Assembly: GCA_038380795.1 (NCBI GenBank)
Contig: CM076275.1
Coordinates: 5,086,501 to 5,150,500, forward strand
Direction: 5' to 3'
From: Pyrocephalus nanus
Taxonomy: Eukaryota > Chordata > Aves > Passeriformes > Tyrannidae
Length of the DNA: 64,000 nucleotides
Numbering within the stretch: position 1 is the stretch's first letter; each line of letters begins with the position of its first letter. Below the pieces are notes generated by a model that was given only the letters and a program-made list of their open reading frames with translations, was not told the DNA's origin and did no database searches. The position numbers and the translations under genes are program-made. This document shows positions 33,801 to 46,500 of this stretch, one piece after another.

Positions 33801-35530
33801 GCACGCTCCCCACCCCAGCCGCTTCCTCTCATTCTCTCCAAATTCTCCTGACTCCCACGACAAGCTTGGCTGCCCCATCCCAGCTCTTCCTGCCCTGCAG
33901 CAGAGCTTGGTGCAAGGTCGCCCACCGAGCCAGGGGCCGAGGCACGAGAAGGTGCCGGCACAGTCCTGCTCATCATCACCCTGGGGATGCTCTTCAGGGC
34001 TGCTTGCATCCTGGGGCAATGCAGCCCTGTGTCCAGCAGCCCTGGATGTGAGGATATGATCCTGGACATACCTCCCCTCCTGGCACGTGGACAGATTCAG
34101 TCTGTGCAAAGCCTTGCCTAAAACGCGAGCCAGTCTAAATCTGGGTGGATGTTAACTGTGGGCCTGGGTGAGACCTGCCAGCCCCCCTCTTCCCTCCCCC
34201 AATAAAGCATCCCTTGTTCCATCCCTGCCACTGGGAGCTGCTCAGCAAACCAGTCCTGGGGCTCACAGAGCTGTAATGTTTAACTTACCAAAATCTGCAA
34301 TAAATTTTCCTAGCAGCCCCCAATCATCTGGCCCCTGTCCGCCAGCGCTGCCGGTTTATGAGCTCTGAAGAGCTATAAAGGCCTTTTACTGGCTGCGTTT
34401 TTTATTTCAAATTATAGTGTGACTGGATAAACACTGGACAAAGTACGGATTTATCAGGCACCCTGTGTAGTGCAGGGCTGGGGGCTCGGGGACAAGTGGA
34501 GCCGTGGCTCTGTGGGATGGACAACATGTCCCTTCACCCCGGATAAGTGAGCTGGTACCTTCCTTCCCCTGGCTGGCCAAAAACACGAGGGCTTGGGGTG
34601 GGCACCAGTGAAGAGCCCCAGCCCTGAGGAATCACACAATTCGGTGGAAACAGGGCATAGAGGCAGCTCCCTCCTGTCAAAATAGACTTGGAGTTTTGCC
34701 ATCAGCAGATGTCCTCTCCAGCCCTCTTCTGTGGGAATGCAAGGAGGGATGTAGTGCCAGGGACCCCAGATGTCCCCATCCCACACTGGTGGGATCTGTA
34801 GGGATGCAGTGCCAGCCACTCTGTGCTTGTCACCTGGAGATGTCCCTTTCCCTGCTTGTGAAGATGGTGTCACCCATTTTACAGGTGCCATGGTCTGTCC
34901 CCAGGCACCACAAAAAGAGACATAGAAGGAAGGGGATAAAGAGCATGAGGATATCCCACGTGGATATTTTCCAACTCTTCCCTGCCAGCACCTTGCTTGT
35001 TTGCTGCTCTGGGGATGCTCTTGTGTCCTTGGCATGTGGGCAGGGAGGGGACATGCTGACAGCCCTCCTCAGCCCCTCTCTGCCACTGTTAGTCACAGTT
35101 CCATGGGGCCATGGGGGTCTGCCATGTCCCTGGGACAGGAGGGATGTTTGGGGTCTCAGACCCTCAAGCATAGTGAGGTCACTTCCCCCCATTTCACACC
35201 ATGTCTGAAAAGCAGGGACAACTCTTTTCTGGCCTCGAGTTTGGGGGCTTGGCTACTCTTTTGGAGGGACAAAACCACACAGAGGGTGATCCTGGGTGAA
35301 GCCGAGCAGTTTTGGGGGCTGTAATTAAGGGTGTCCCCCTCCTTCCAGGGAGAGGTGCAGGGGCAGGGGGGCTGCTTGCTGTTCCCTCCGTCCCCCCAGG
35401 ACAGACACCGTGCCCTGAGCTCAGAGCAAGGGCTGTACTCCCAGCCGCTGCGAGCGCTTGAAGAGAATATAGGTGGTTAATGCCTTCAGCATGTATGAAA
35501 TATCCCATATGCTGGGAAACAAAAGGGGCT
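24900..35530. other. Intergenic NDST1-SYNPO, no gene seen
   Basis: No convincing coding exon appears on either strand. Long minus-strand frames at 27630-28661 and 31287-32531 have compositions expected of noncoding GC-rich DNA. The block 26930-27600 is conspicuously AT-rich and could be a distal NDST1 3' UTR or a conserved element. An AATAAA at 29235 has no assigned gene. A poly-C run (about 30090-30102) and a TCCC microsatellite (about 30119-30137) are present. An AT-rich patch at 34260-34460 containing TATAAAG resembles a regulatory element. Confidence 0.45.
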
Positions 35531-35536
35531 CTGTGC

Positions 35537-35870
35537 TATTAAAGTTTCATTTCCCCCCTCCCCTCCTCCCGCCCCTCTCCCTGCCGCTCACCCTGCCCTG
35601 CGCGCTCGGCTGGAGCAGAGCAGGAGAGGGGACCCGGGCGCTGCCGGCCCCAGCTCCCGGCCGGGACCCCCGCTCCGGGCACGGCGGGGGGAGCGAAGGG
35701 CTTGACCCCCCTCCCGGGCTCAGCCGGAGCACATGGAGAGCAGCCAGCTTTACTTCCCCGCGGGAGAAAAGGCGAGGGGAAAGAGGTGAGCGTGGCGAGT
35801 GCGAGCATCCCCGGGCTCAGCAGAGCTGCCCTGCGCTCCGCGGATGTCCCAGAGGGATGCTGGCTGGGGA
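35537..35870 (+). promoter_or_regulatory. SYNPO: Candidate upstream SYNPO promoter and first exon
   Basis: A TATTAAAG box at 35537-35544 precedes a CpG-rich block at about 35575-35860. The block ends in a strong donor, AAGAG|GTGAGC, after 35785. A transcript starting about 30 nt past the box and spliced at 35785 could join the acceptor at 42789 in front of the SYNPO long-isoform start. The block also contains an ATG at 35733 with 17 open codons to the donor. Joined at 42790 it would terminate soon after, so it would be an upstream ORF. Linkage to SYNPO is inference from position and strand. Confidence 0.45.
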
Positions 35871-38800
35871 TGGCTCTTGGTGGCCACGGGGACAGAGTGG
35901 TGTCACAGGACACGAACACGGCAACTTCCAGGATGGGGGGGGATGAGTGGGGGGCTCCCGGCAGAGCAGAGGGTGGAGGTGGGCTTCCCTGAGACCCCAG
36001 GAGTGTTTTCCCCGTGACGGGGTCTCTCTTGGCTCATCTGTCCTGCACGGGACGGGATGGCACCCTGCCAGCATCCAGCCTGTGCTTGGCTGGGTGAACT
36101 GGGGGTGTGGAGGGGGAGCAGCTCTGTTCCCCCGGATCCCCTGGAGCTGCTGGGGAGAGGATGAGCAGCAGAGGGGAGAGATGAAGCGGGGGAAGAAGAG
36201 GAGTGTCAGGCAGGGGACTTGATGGCAGCAAAACCAGACTTGTGCCCTGGGGGAATCCTGGCACCCCATTCTTGTCCCAGCCCTTCATCGTGGCCAAACC
36301 CACAGGAGCCCACGGCGTTTGTCTCCAGCAGCTCCCAGGGCCGCCAGTGCTGGTCCCCTGGGCTCCTGAAGGGGTTAAGAGAGGAGAGGAAAAGCAGAGA
36401 AAGAAAACAGAGTGTTGGGAGAGAGCAGCTCGGTCAGGGGCTGTTTGCACTGGCTGGGATGTGTCCTCGGCATGTTTATTCCTACTGCACAAGCGGTTTT
36501 GCCAGAAGGAGAGCCAGACTGTTGAGCACTGTGCTCACATACACAAGCAGCCCCATCCCAAAATGCCTGGGGACCCCCCTGACTAGCAGTGGCTGGTGGT
36601 CGTAGCCTGGTCTGAGAGCGCCCCAGAGCCCAGCTGAGCACAGGGCTGCTCTCCTGCCCACATGGGCTGGCCGGGCTCTCAGCCTTGGGCAAGCCAGATG
36701 GGAAAAAAAACTCGTGTCCCAAGGCCACCAGCCTGCTGTGCTGCTGAGGCCAAGGCCTGGGAATGGGCATGTGCTGGGGTTTGGCTGCTTTCCTGTTCTG
36801 GAAAGAAAATACTCTCTTCCCCGGGATGCTCTTTGTTTCCCATGGACAGACCCAAGAGCTGCCCATGGGGCTCAGAGGGGCCAAACCCTGTACTTGTGTG
36901 CACTCAGTCACTGCGCTGCTAAAATGTCCTTTATCCTGGTCCTGGCAGTCCCCTGGCTGCGTTCATCCATCTCTTCTCTCAGGTCCTGTCCTGCCTCCCT
37001 GGGATCAGAGCTGGGGACCAAGAGGCTGGCCAAAGCTGTGCGTTTGAGAGCCAGCAGGGAGCCGCTCCCTGTCTCTTAGCAGCACAGTTCTGTTCACCAG
37101 GGAGCTTTAGGGCTTCAGAGATGTTGGAGGTGATGGTGGGGGGTCACAGTGGGGAGGACGGAGCTGCTGGGCTCGGCAAACCTCAGCTGAGCCCTTGGCT
37201 CTGCCATTGACCTTGGATCTACGTGTCGCCAGGTCACATTCCCTGATCCTGGCAGCCCCGGGTCGTGGCCCTTTGTTTGTCTGTTCAGGGAGAGCTGGGG
37301 GGGCTGTGACAGTGTCAAACATGACTGTGAAATAAAGCAGTGGCTCATGCTGTGCTGGCCCCCAGGATGGCCCAAGAAGCTTGGCAGCCCCTGGACCCCG
37401 GGGGGCTGAGATGCTCCGGCTGTCAGTTGTCCCAGCTCAGACGTCCCTGAATGCACTGAGGTTGTTTAAACTGGATTTTCGAGCCCATCTGGGGTTTTCT
37501 GCTTAGTTACTGTCTCCTACTTTATGTCTGCCGAGGCTGAGCTCCCTGAGGCCAACGTGGCTTCAGAATGAGCCCTAACTCCACTGCAGCAAAGCTCATC
37601 CTATTTATCCCCTGGCTGCAGGATAAGCAGGGGACCCTGCCACAGAAGCTGCCCTGTCCTCCCCACCCAGGAAGGTTTTTGGCACAGGCAACAATAGGCA
37701 TCTGGTATCCAGAGGTGCCCCCATCCCCACAGTGCTCATCTCCAGGAGTGGGATTTTGTTCAGAGAGAGTTCATCATCTCTCCCCCAGGAAATGTGTTGG
37801 CATGGCTTGGGAAAGGTGTGAAGGTGCCACCACGCCAGCCCACCCTCCCTTTTCTCCCTCTGGCAGCTGCTGCTGGAGCTCTGAGGGGAAATTTGGGTGT
37901 GGGACCTGCTGTGCCAAAGAGCCGGTGGCTGCACAGCCAGGATGTCCCTGCAGGATGGGTGATGAAGGTGATGAAGGTGAGCTGCCCCAGGCAGGCAGCA
38001 ATGTGTGGAGCCAGAAGCTGCTGGAAGCCGTCTTGCCAATCCAGCTCACTTTGCAGCAGTGCCAGCCCTGGGGCCTGATGTGCCGTGCTTGCCCCAGAGT
38101 TTGGTCTTTCAGGTTGTCTTCTCTCTTGGACCTCCCTGGTTTTTACATTTCCTTTGAGCTTTGAAAAGGCTGAGCTGCAGTTTTCATCCCTGCCTTTCTG
38201 CAGTGATCTGAGGCACCAGCAGTGGTGGCCAGGGGTCCCTGGGGACGGCCACCCACCCCATTGGCACCTTGGGCTTGCATCAGGCTGAGCTGATGGGATG
38301 TGGCAGGGCTTGTCAAACCTGGTATTTTGCTCCCTAAAACTGCACTGAGGAGAAGGGCTTGAGGCAGCTGTGAGAGCCAGGCTGGGGTTGTCCTCATTCC
38401 CTGGAACGCAGCAGCTGGAGCTGGGGTCAGGGTTCAAGCTGAGCAAAGGGCAGGACAGGCTGGGACCTGCCCTGTGTGGGACTGTGTTGTGCAGTCAGGG
38501 GACAGGCAGCTCCCAGGATTGTCTGGTTGGGACCCTCAGGTCAGATGGGCCCCTTAGGGATGATGGGAGGGAGCAGATTTACTTCTGAACCCAGCCAGTA
38601 GAGCAGAGCAAGATGAGTGCACAGGCTGATATTCCGTGGATGGAAATCCCAGTGGAGCATCAGGGTTTGTCAGAGCCCCCCAGGTGGGCTGAGGAAGTGA
38701 GTGGGTGTGCTGAGCACCAAAACCTGACCAAAACCCCCATGGGAGTGGGGGTGGTGGAACAGGGGCAAACACCCACTGGGGCTGGGCTGAGGTGTCTGTG

Positions 38801-41800
38801 CTGGGGTGCACAATGCATTCCACCCCACTGAGCCCAGCCTGCACTGTGCTGCCCTCCAAGGGGCCACCATCCCCTTCCTCAGGCCCTGATCCTGCTCCCC
38901 AGCCCACTCTGAGCCTCCTCAATGACTGGGAGCAGAAATGGGATCTGCCCAGGAAGAATTCCACTCCCTGAGCCTGGAGGGATAAGCCCAGGGCTGGCAT
39001 GAGGAACCATGCAGGGGTGCAGAGGGATGCAATCAGCCCATATCCACCATGGGGTGGACAGGGAGGTGACATGGTCCAGCTGGCCAGGATGCCACTGTCC
39101 TCCTCCTCCCTTGCTTTGCTCTCTGCTTAATCAGGAAAACTTCCCTCATGCCCCTTGTCCCCCGTGCCATCCCTGGTGTTCCTCCTGCTGCCTCTCCCCA
39201 CCAGATGTGGGCAGGGAATGAGGGCACAGGGCACCCACCTGCCGGGACTGGCAGCCCGTGACCCCACTGGCAGGCTGGGGCAGTGGGTACCGCAGGGGTT
39301 GCACGGGGACAGGCGTTCAGGAATGTTGTTTTTTCCATCCTGGCTTCCGTCAAGGTAGTAAATCAGCGCTGCAAAAGGCTTTTGTTTTCCCCAGCACGCT
39401 GGCGGCTGCTGTGCCTGCCAGCCCTGGCCTCGCCTGCAGGAGCCAGGATGTAGCCATGCTTGTCCACACTCCCAGGGATCGCTCCAGGGACAGGATCTGT
39501 CTTGTCATGCCAAGGGAAGCAATCACATCCCATCCCAGTTTCCTTGTGCGCCTTCCCTGGGCGCTAGACCCCCACGGAGAAGGCTTCCCTCCATCCATCC
39601 TGCACAGCCCTGCCGTGTCCCTCCTGTTGCCATCCCCTTCCTGCTGCAAGTGGCGGTGCTGTCCTGTGGAAGGATGTCAGGGTGACACCACGCCGGCCCC
39701 AGCCATGCAGGGCTTTGGGGTTTAGTGGTGGGGCCCTTGTGTAAGGGGGTCACCCCACAGGCAGCTCGGCCGTGCCTTCCCCTCAGCACACGGCTGGGCC
39801 ATCCTGGCCAGGTATCCAGGGAGCTGTGGGGGGTATTGGATTGCAGCAGATGGGAGAGTGTCTGCGCACAGGGCGGCCAAATGCTACACCCCAGAGGTGT
39901 CTCCGGTATCAGCTGTGAGGGCAGCGCTCCCTTAGAGGAAAACAGGAACCTCAGGGATGTGGGGCTGCCCTCGGGGGATGTGGCCACCCTGTCCCCTTGT
40001 CTGTGGTGCCACGAGGGGAAGGTGCCACGTGGGGAAGGAAGGTGCCCAGCTCCCCCGAGGGGACTTTCAGCTGCTGGCACAGGGGAGGTGCAAAGCTCCC
40101 TGGGTGTATACGTTGTGACCGGGCTATTTTGGAAAGGGACAGGGCTGATCTTGTGACTGGAGCTGGGGACTGCAAGTCTGGGCAGCAGGGTTCTGACTGA
40201 GTGACAGCGACCCGCTGCCTGACCCAGGAAACCCGAGAGCCCTCGCTGCGCTGGGGACAGCTTTCACACCCCTTCCTGCCTTGTTTCACGATGACGAAAA
40301 CCCAGTGTGAGGCAGGGATGTGCCTGGGAACAACACGGGAAACCTGGGACAGAGCCCAAGTTTTGGGGGCGAATCTGCCCCCCACTTAATGGCAACCCCG
40401 TGGCTGGGCCACCCGCAGTCCCCAGGGCTGTCCTGGAGGTGCACCCCACTGTTCTACAGCTGTGTCCCCCCCTCCTCTGTGGGACAGACCAGCCCAGGCA
40501 CCGCGGTCCCCCAGCCGGGCGCTGCGAGCAGATGGAGACGGAGGAGACTTTCTGCAGACCCTGTCTCCCCCGGGCTCAGCAGCCTGAATGCCAGCAACGC
40601 CTGCCAAAAATATTTGTGTGGGACGTGGAAAGTTAACTTTAGTTTTCCTTTTTTCAATAGGAGGGGAGGTGGCAGGGTGTGAGAAAGGCAGGTGGGGGGG
40701 CTGTGCATCACCCGCCAGCGAGTGGGCAGGAAGAGAAGTTGAGCAAAAGGTCTCCTTGCTGCCAGATTTCAGCACTTTGTGAATTGAAGAGGGGATTTTT
40801 TTTTTTTTTGTTATTATTCCCTCCCCAGCACAATTTTGCAGCTTCTCATAGGGACTTGCTGCTGTCAGGAAGCGTGAGGAGCCTCTCAGAGGGGCACGAT
40901 GGGCCAACTGTTTGTTGGGGCTCTCAGCTGGGCATCGGTGCCCTTTTTGGGCATCCTTTGTCGCTGCACCCCTGAAATGGTCCCCTAAATGACCCTTATC
41001 CCCCTTTACAATCTCCATTTGCAGATGGGGGCCATCTCAGCCTGGTTTGGTGGACAAGGCTGGCACTGCTGCTCGTCTTTGCCAGTGCACCCGAGGCATG
41101 TACACCCATCCCACCCAGCCGGTATTCCAGCAGACGGGATCAGCCCAGCAGCTTTTGCTAGAGATCCACGTTACTCATAAATATTCCCTTTCTGTGCTGC
41201 TTGTAGAACCCAGGAGCCGTGTCCCAGGGGGAAGGCGGCTGCTCTCCGAAGCTCTGCTGCCGTTTCCCTGCCACCGTGCCGGGCCCAGACTTGGCTCCCA
41301 GGGAAGCAGCAGATGCCTGACTCAGTATTTTGGTGGCGTGGGTGGCCCCGTCCCAGCGGCGTGTCCTTGGGGAACACCGCTCAGGTCTCACCAAGGAGGG
41401 GTTTGCCTGGGGAACACCGGGACTGTGGGCGTCACTCCCCAGGATATGCCCATTTGCAGAAAGCGCTCCCGAGTGGAAAGGGGGCGGCTTTGGAAGATGG
41501 TTTTCGGGGAGGTACCAGCTCCCCCAGCAAACTATCAAAGCAGCTACTGTGTAGGATGAGCGTGAGTTGTGCTGCCCAAGAAACCTGCTCCTTAGGGATA
41601 GGGTGAGGGAATGGGAGTGGGGAGATGCAGATCCGCTCCGAGAGGATCTCCACTGACCTGGGCTGGGCTGGAGATATTTTTGGCAACTTTCTCTTTGTCC
41701 TCCTTTGAGATAAGCCAGCTCCCTCCAGCTCTCTCCAGCTCCAACAACTTACCATGTTTCTAAGGAAAGATGTGGGTGGCTTCCTGCAACTGTTGGGCCC

Positions 41801-42789
41801 CCAAATTACGTAAAGAACAGGGTGAGATTCCTTTTTCGGAGAGAAACATTGACATTCTCCCCCCCAGGATCTCATTGCAAATCTGTGTTGAATAATTGCA
41901 GCAGAGCGAGGCAGGAGGAAGGATTTCAGAAAGGGCAGAAGATTTCCTTTGGGCATTCTCCAAAAAATGCAGCCTTGTGTTTGGGAAATGCCCAAGTGCC
42001 TGCCTTCAAATCTGCCTTCTTTTCCAAAATAACCTTGCTAAGGATGGGAGAAGTTTTGCAGAGAAGCTGTGTGAGCCTCCAGGAAGCTGCAGGGTGTATT
42101 CCTGCCCGAGCTCAGCCTGCAAGGTCGACCTGATGACTTTTCTTATTTCTCTGAAAAACCAACAATAACTCAGGGAAGGGGTGGGATGAACAGAAACCTC
42201 CTTTACTCCTCAAGCTGGCTATTGGGCTGGGAAATCCACTGTGATCCGATCCATGTGCCCTGGGTGCTGTGGGTCTCCAGGCAGCAGAGGGCACCTCTGT
42301 GGGACCCAACCTTGCTGTGAGCAGGGCTGGGTGATGCTGTGCTGAGCGGCTGCGAAGGACTCACAGGAATTTCCGTAGGCTGTAACCCATATCCTGTCCT
42401 GGGAGTGATGATATCCCCCTCTCCCAGCTGATACCTCGTCTGTGTCAGTGCGTGGGTTCGTCATCCAGCAGGATTTATGCTCGACAGGAGGGAAGTGGGT
42501 CTGTCTGCTCTTGTCCTGACGCCACATGAGTCACTCAATGGTTAAACCCAGTTTTGTTAATTAGATGCTGGAAATTTTTCTTTTCTGTTCCTGATAACCC
42601 TGATAAACATCCTCAGGGACTGGTTTCTTCCCCGAATGGTCCCAGCTCCAGAGCTGCAATGGCTCCCCAATGCTGACCACTACTGGGGTGTCCATAGACA
42701 CCTCTGGGCTGCCAAAGGGAAGGGAGCCAGGTCACAGGAAATCTGGGTGTGCACAAGCATCCTCAACCCTCCCCTTTCCCTTCACACAG
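35871..42789. other. Probable SYNPO first intron, no coding exon seen
   Basis: I found no exon I can support. A T-run at about 40796-40809 and scattered AT-richer patches (about 41650-41900 and 42010-42200) are the only compositional landmarks. If the 35.7-kb block is a SYNPO first exon, this stretch is its intron; otherwise it is upstream flank. Confidence 0.4.
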
Positions 42790-42797
42790 GTCCTTGG

Positions 42798-43070
42798 ATG
42801 CTGATCCTCTGCCTGCAAAAAAAGAGAAATTCCTGCAAAACCCTTCTTGCTGACCTGTCTCCCCTGGCCAGATCCCTCCATTTGCATCTCCAAAAGTTGC
42901 CTGCTCCAGTGACATCGTGCCTGGTTCCTGCCTGCAAGAGGAGTAAAGCTGAGCTCCTGTCCAGCTCCCTCTGTCTCAGAAGCTGCCCATGCTCTGAGGG
43001 GGGGCTGACAGGGAGGGTCCAGCCCCCTGGCCATGCAAAGTGGGTTGGAAAGGCCGTGGAGTGCCAGTGA
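42798..43070 (+). other. 90-codon upstream ORF before the SYNPO start
   Basis: A strong acceptor (CCCTCCCCTTTCCCTTCACACAG) ends at 42789. From ATG 42798 the frame stays open for 90 codons to TGA 43068-43070. The SYNPO ATG follows in the same frame at 43086. The predicted peptide has no family resemblance I recognise. It would matter only if the transcript really begins this exon at 42790. It is then an unusually long upstream ORF ending 15 nt before the main start. Confidence 0.4.
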
Positions 43071-43085
43071 AGGAAAGTGGTGAAG

Positions 43086-43560
43086 ATGCTGAGGGCAAGG
43101 CTCCAGCAGTCCTGCCTCCACCCCCAGCCTGGCTGCCCTGTGCCCAACGAGGCTGTGCAGACCCCCCGTGTCTGTGGGATGGCCGAGCGGGACACTGAGG
43201 GGAACAGGGGCTGTTGGCAGGAGAGGGGGAGCAGAGGGGGGCAGAGGTGCCATCAGCTCCAGGGTGTTTCTGCTGCAGAGCCAGGTGAGCAGGAGAGATG
43301 GACTGGACTGCCGGGAGGGAAGTCAAGTGGGAGCTGCCAGAGGGAGCCCAGGGAGCTCAATGGGGATGCACCACATCCCACACTGGATGGCAGCAGCCTG
43401 GCCTTGGCGGGAGAGCCTGCAGCCCCCTGCAAGTGCCCTGGCTCTGCCCCAGAGCTGCCCCACACAGCAGACAGCCCCACAGCTGAGCCCAGCCAGGAGT
43501 GGAAAGTGGTGAAGATCCAACGGGTCCTCATCAACCCTGACACAGAGCCGAGGAAAGCAG
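43086..43560 (+). CDS. SYNPO: SYNPO long-isoform N-terminal exon
   Basis: This exon encodes 158 residues plus one base. It begins ML as in human long synaptopodin and ends SQEWKVVKIQ...EPRKAG, comparable to human SQDWDVVKAG. The donor AAAGCAG|GTAAGAG after 43560 is strong and leaves one base, exactly matching the phase-1 acceptor at 52185. An in-frame TGA at 43068-43070 limits the start to this exon unless an acceptor lies between 43071 and 43085. The rest of the sequence is poorly conserved with human, as expected for this region. Exon identity is good, but the choice of start codon is moderate. Confidence 0.7.
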
Positions 43561-46500
43561 GTAAGAGAAACCCCCTTTGGCCACTGTCCCCCATCCAGAA
43601 AGGCACTGCTGTGCTCCTGCTGGGAACACCCAGCTCTTCCCAGGGCAGGACCTCCATCGGGTTAGAGGTCCCAGGCTCCCAGCAGAGCTGCTGGGACTAT
43701 TTTAGCTTGAGATGATCTCTCTGGCCTTAAAAATTAAGAGGAATCTGTGGCTTTTCTCGGGAGGGGGGTGGGAAGGCAGCAGGCGGGTTCCCACCATCTC
43801 CAAGAACTCAACCCACCCCCAAGCAGGGCATGAACGGGGTGGAATTCCCAGCCCTCACCCCAGCCATGGGGCTCAGTGGGACCATGCCCAGAGCGGGGTG
43901 ATCAGGGCCAGCTCCTGGGGCTCTGCCAGGGACAGGGACATCTCTCCCCTATAAGCTGGGGGTGGCCAAGCATCCCTCACATGGCTTGGGGCCATTCCTG
44001 TCAGCCCCTGGTTTAAAAACTAAGCATTTTATTTCAGGCCAGTTGGTTCCTACAATGCTCTCTGCCACCGCCTCGCTTCACAGCCTGTGTCACAGCCTGC
44101 CATTCCTCTCTGCCCATGACTGTCCCTTCAGACATGGTGACACAAACACAGGCGCATATCTAGGGTTCCTGTGGCTGCTCCCATGCCTGGACCTCCCCAC
44201 CGCCGTGTGGGAGATGCTCCCACAGAACCCATCCTCTTACAGGCATTGGATCACTTTTAAACCCTGCTTCCACCCCTCTTTCTATTTTGCCCCTGCCCAG
44301 CTGTTATCTCAGCTGCCACACGGCGCTGAGGCAGGTGTGTCCCTGTCCCCACGGGATGGTGTTATCAGATGTTGCTGCTCAGCTCAGAGTGTGGTTTCCC
44401 AAAGCAGCTCCCAGGGTGGGGTGGGGTGGGGTGGGACGGGACTGGCTGGGGATGCTCGACATGGACCCGGTATCCAGAATCCCTCCCCTGCCTTTCTGCA
44501 GGGTCAGACATCCTCCAAACCAGCAGCTCCTGGACGGGACACAGGCTGGGAAGCTCAGCCAAGCCCTTTGGCTCACGGCTGCCCCAGCAGCATCATGTTT
44601 CAGGGCTCAGCACACAAACCAGATGGACCCAAATAGTCTTCCCATTTCTCACTGCTCTGGGATGGCAGATCTGCGGTGGGGAAAGGTCAGGCCTGACTCT
44701 GTCCAGGCTCAGCATTTTCCTAACCCGTGCCTCCATCCAGCACTTTTGCTGCCAGCCTGGAATTTTAAAGTAACTCAACAGGTTTGTTGGAAAGAGTTTG
44801 TCTGTCCCGTTTCCTCCCCCTCCAAGTGAGATCACCACCAGCCACTGCCTGCAGGACCCGTCAGACTTTCCAGAGCCTCCAGGCAGGATGTCACTGAGGG
44901 TCCTGAGTGCCGGGAGCAGCTCTGAGACCTTGCAGAAAGCCTGCAGGTTTGGGAAAGAGAGGTTTGGTTCAGTGCAGAGGAGGGAGGGAAGGGCAGGTAC
45001 CCTTGTAGGTGGTGTTAGAGGCTGTCCCTGCAGCAGGGAGTTTGGAGGAGCATCCCTGGGAGGTGTCAGGGATTTGCTCTTCTTCTCCTTGGCTGGCTGG
45101 GGGTACCGGAGCTCCCACACCATGCAGCTTCTGCAGGAGAAAAGGGTGCATCCATCCACATCCAAAGTGATGCAGGGCTGGCCCTGGGAGCTGGGAGCCA
45201 AGCGGGTGAACGGCCTCGAGCTGTGTGGACCCACCCAGGCGGGTCCCAGGTGCCCCTTTGGTCCCCATCCAGCAGCCCAAGGCCAGGCTGGCTGCTCCCA
45301 AATATCCGGCACGGCGGCCCGGGCTGGTTGGCACCTCTTGGGGCAGGCTGGGGAGCACAGGAGCCCCGGGTAGAGGCAGAGGCTGGGAGATGCAGGAGGC
45401 AGGACTGGTTTCTCTGTCTGGTGTGCAAATAAACAGAAGGGTTCACTCCCTGGGGGCTGCCGAGGCAGCGCCAGGCTCCCTCAAAAACCAGAAAAGCACA
45501 AAAAAGCGCAGAGGGGCAGGAAGAAAGGAAATTAGAAAGGCAAAAATTCAGGCCAAGAGCTCATCCTGCAGTGTGGACAGGCGCAGGAAGGGGGTGAAGC
45601 TGGTCTCACCCGCAGCCCTGCCTGGCAGTGAGGTGCTGGAGGTGAGAGGTGATGCTGGCTCCCCAGGGATCATCTTGCCCAGGTCTGCGGTCCCCTTGTC
45701 ACTGGGAGCAGACCACCCCTGGCAAAAGCCTTTCTGTGCTCTTCCCAGGAGGTCCCCAGGGCAGTGACACCGGTGCTGGATTTTTGCCCCTCTCCAAAGT
45801 GCCTCAAACCTTTAGGCACTGGGGAAAACCACGGAAGGGGAAATCCCCACATCCCCGACAGCGTCTGAAACGTAAGGTGCTGCGGGTCCCCAGCAGTGCT
45901 GGGAGGAGGGAAAAGGGGGTCAGGAGATGCTCAGAGCTGGGTAAGAGGATGCTCAGGGCTGGGTAAGAGGAATGTGCAGGGCTAGGAGAGATGGATGCCC
46001 CAGGATGAGATAAGGGGATGGCCCAGGCTGAGAAGGGGATGCACAGAGCTGAGTAAGGGGGTGCCCCGGGCTGGGTAAGGGGATGTCCCGGCTGCTCTCA
46101 GCCCGCAGCCGCCTCAGGCTGCTCAGGGCAGACCCAGCCGGGACAAGAAGCAGCGGAGCAGGGACACCGGGAGCGGCGGGACGGCTGCCGGTGCCGCCGG
46201 GGAGGGAGACCCGTCCCGTCCGGTCGGTCGGTCGGTCGGTCAGTCGGTCTGCCGGGGCGGGCAGGGGCAGGGGCAGTGACGGCGAGACCCGCCACCCCCC
46301 GGCCCCGGCCCCCGCCCGCCGCCCCCCCGGGCCCGCTCCGAGGGCGGAGCTGCCGCAACTTTCCTGCCCGCCGCCTCCTCCCCGGTGCAGTCGGGCTGCG
46401 CGGGGCGGCGGCACCGGCACCGGCACCGCGGGTACGGTCGGGCTGGGGGAGCCGGGGGGCAGCGACCGGGGGGCTCCGGGCGGGTGCCGGGGGGTGCAAG

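Noticed and set aside
43041..43060. GGGTTGGAAAGGCC read as a minus-strand CR1 box
   Set aside because: Only about ten bases match, there is no partner box, and the site lies within the SYNPO leader exon.
43271..43290. Acceptor-like TGCTGCAG and donor-like CCAG|GTGAGC inside the SYNPO N-terminal exon
   Set aside because: The two sites are about 8 nt apart and cannot define an exon together. The whole reading frame across them is open and joins in phase at 43560.
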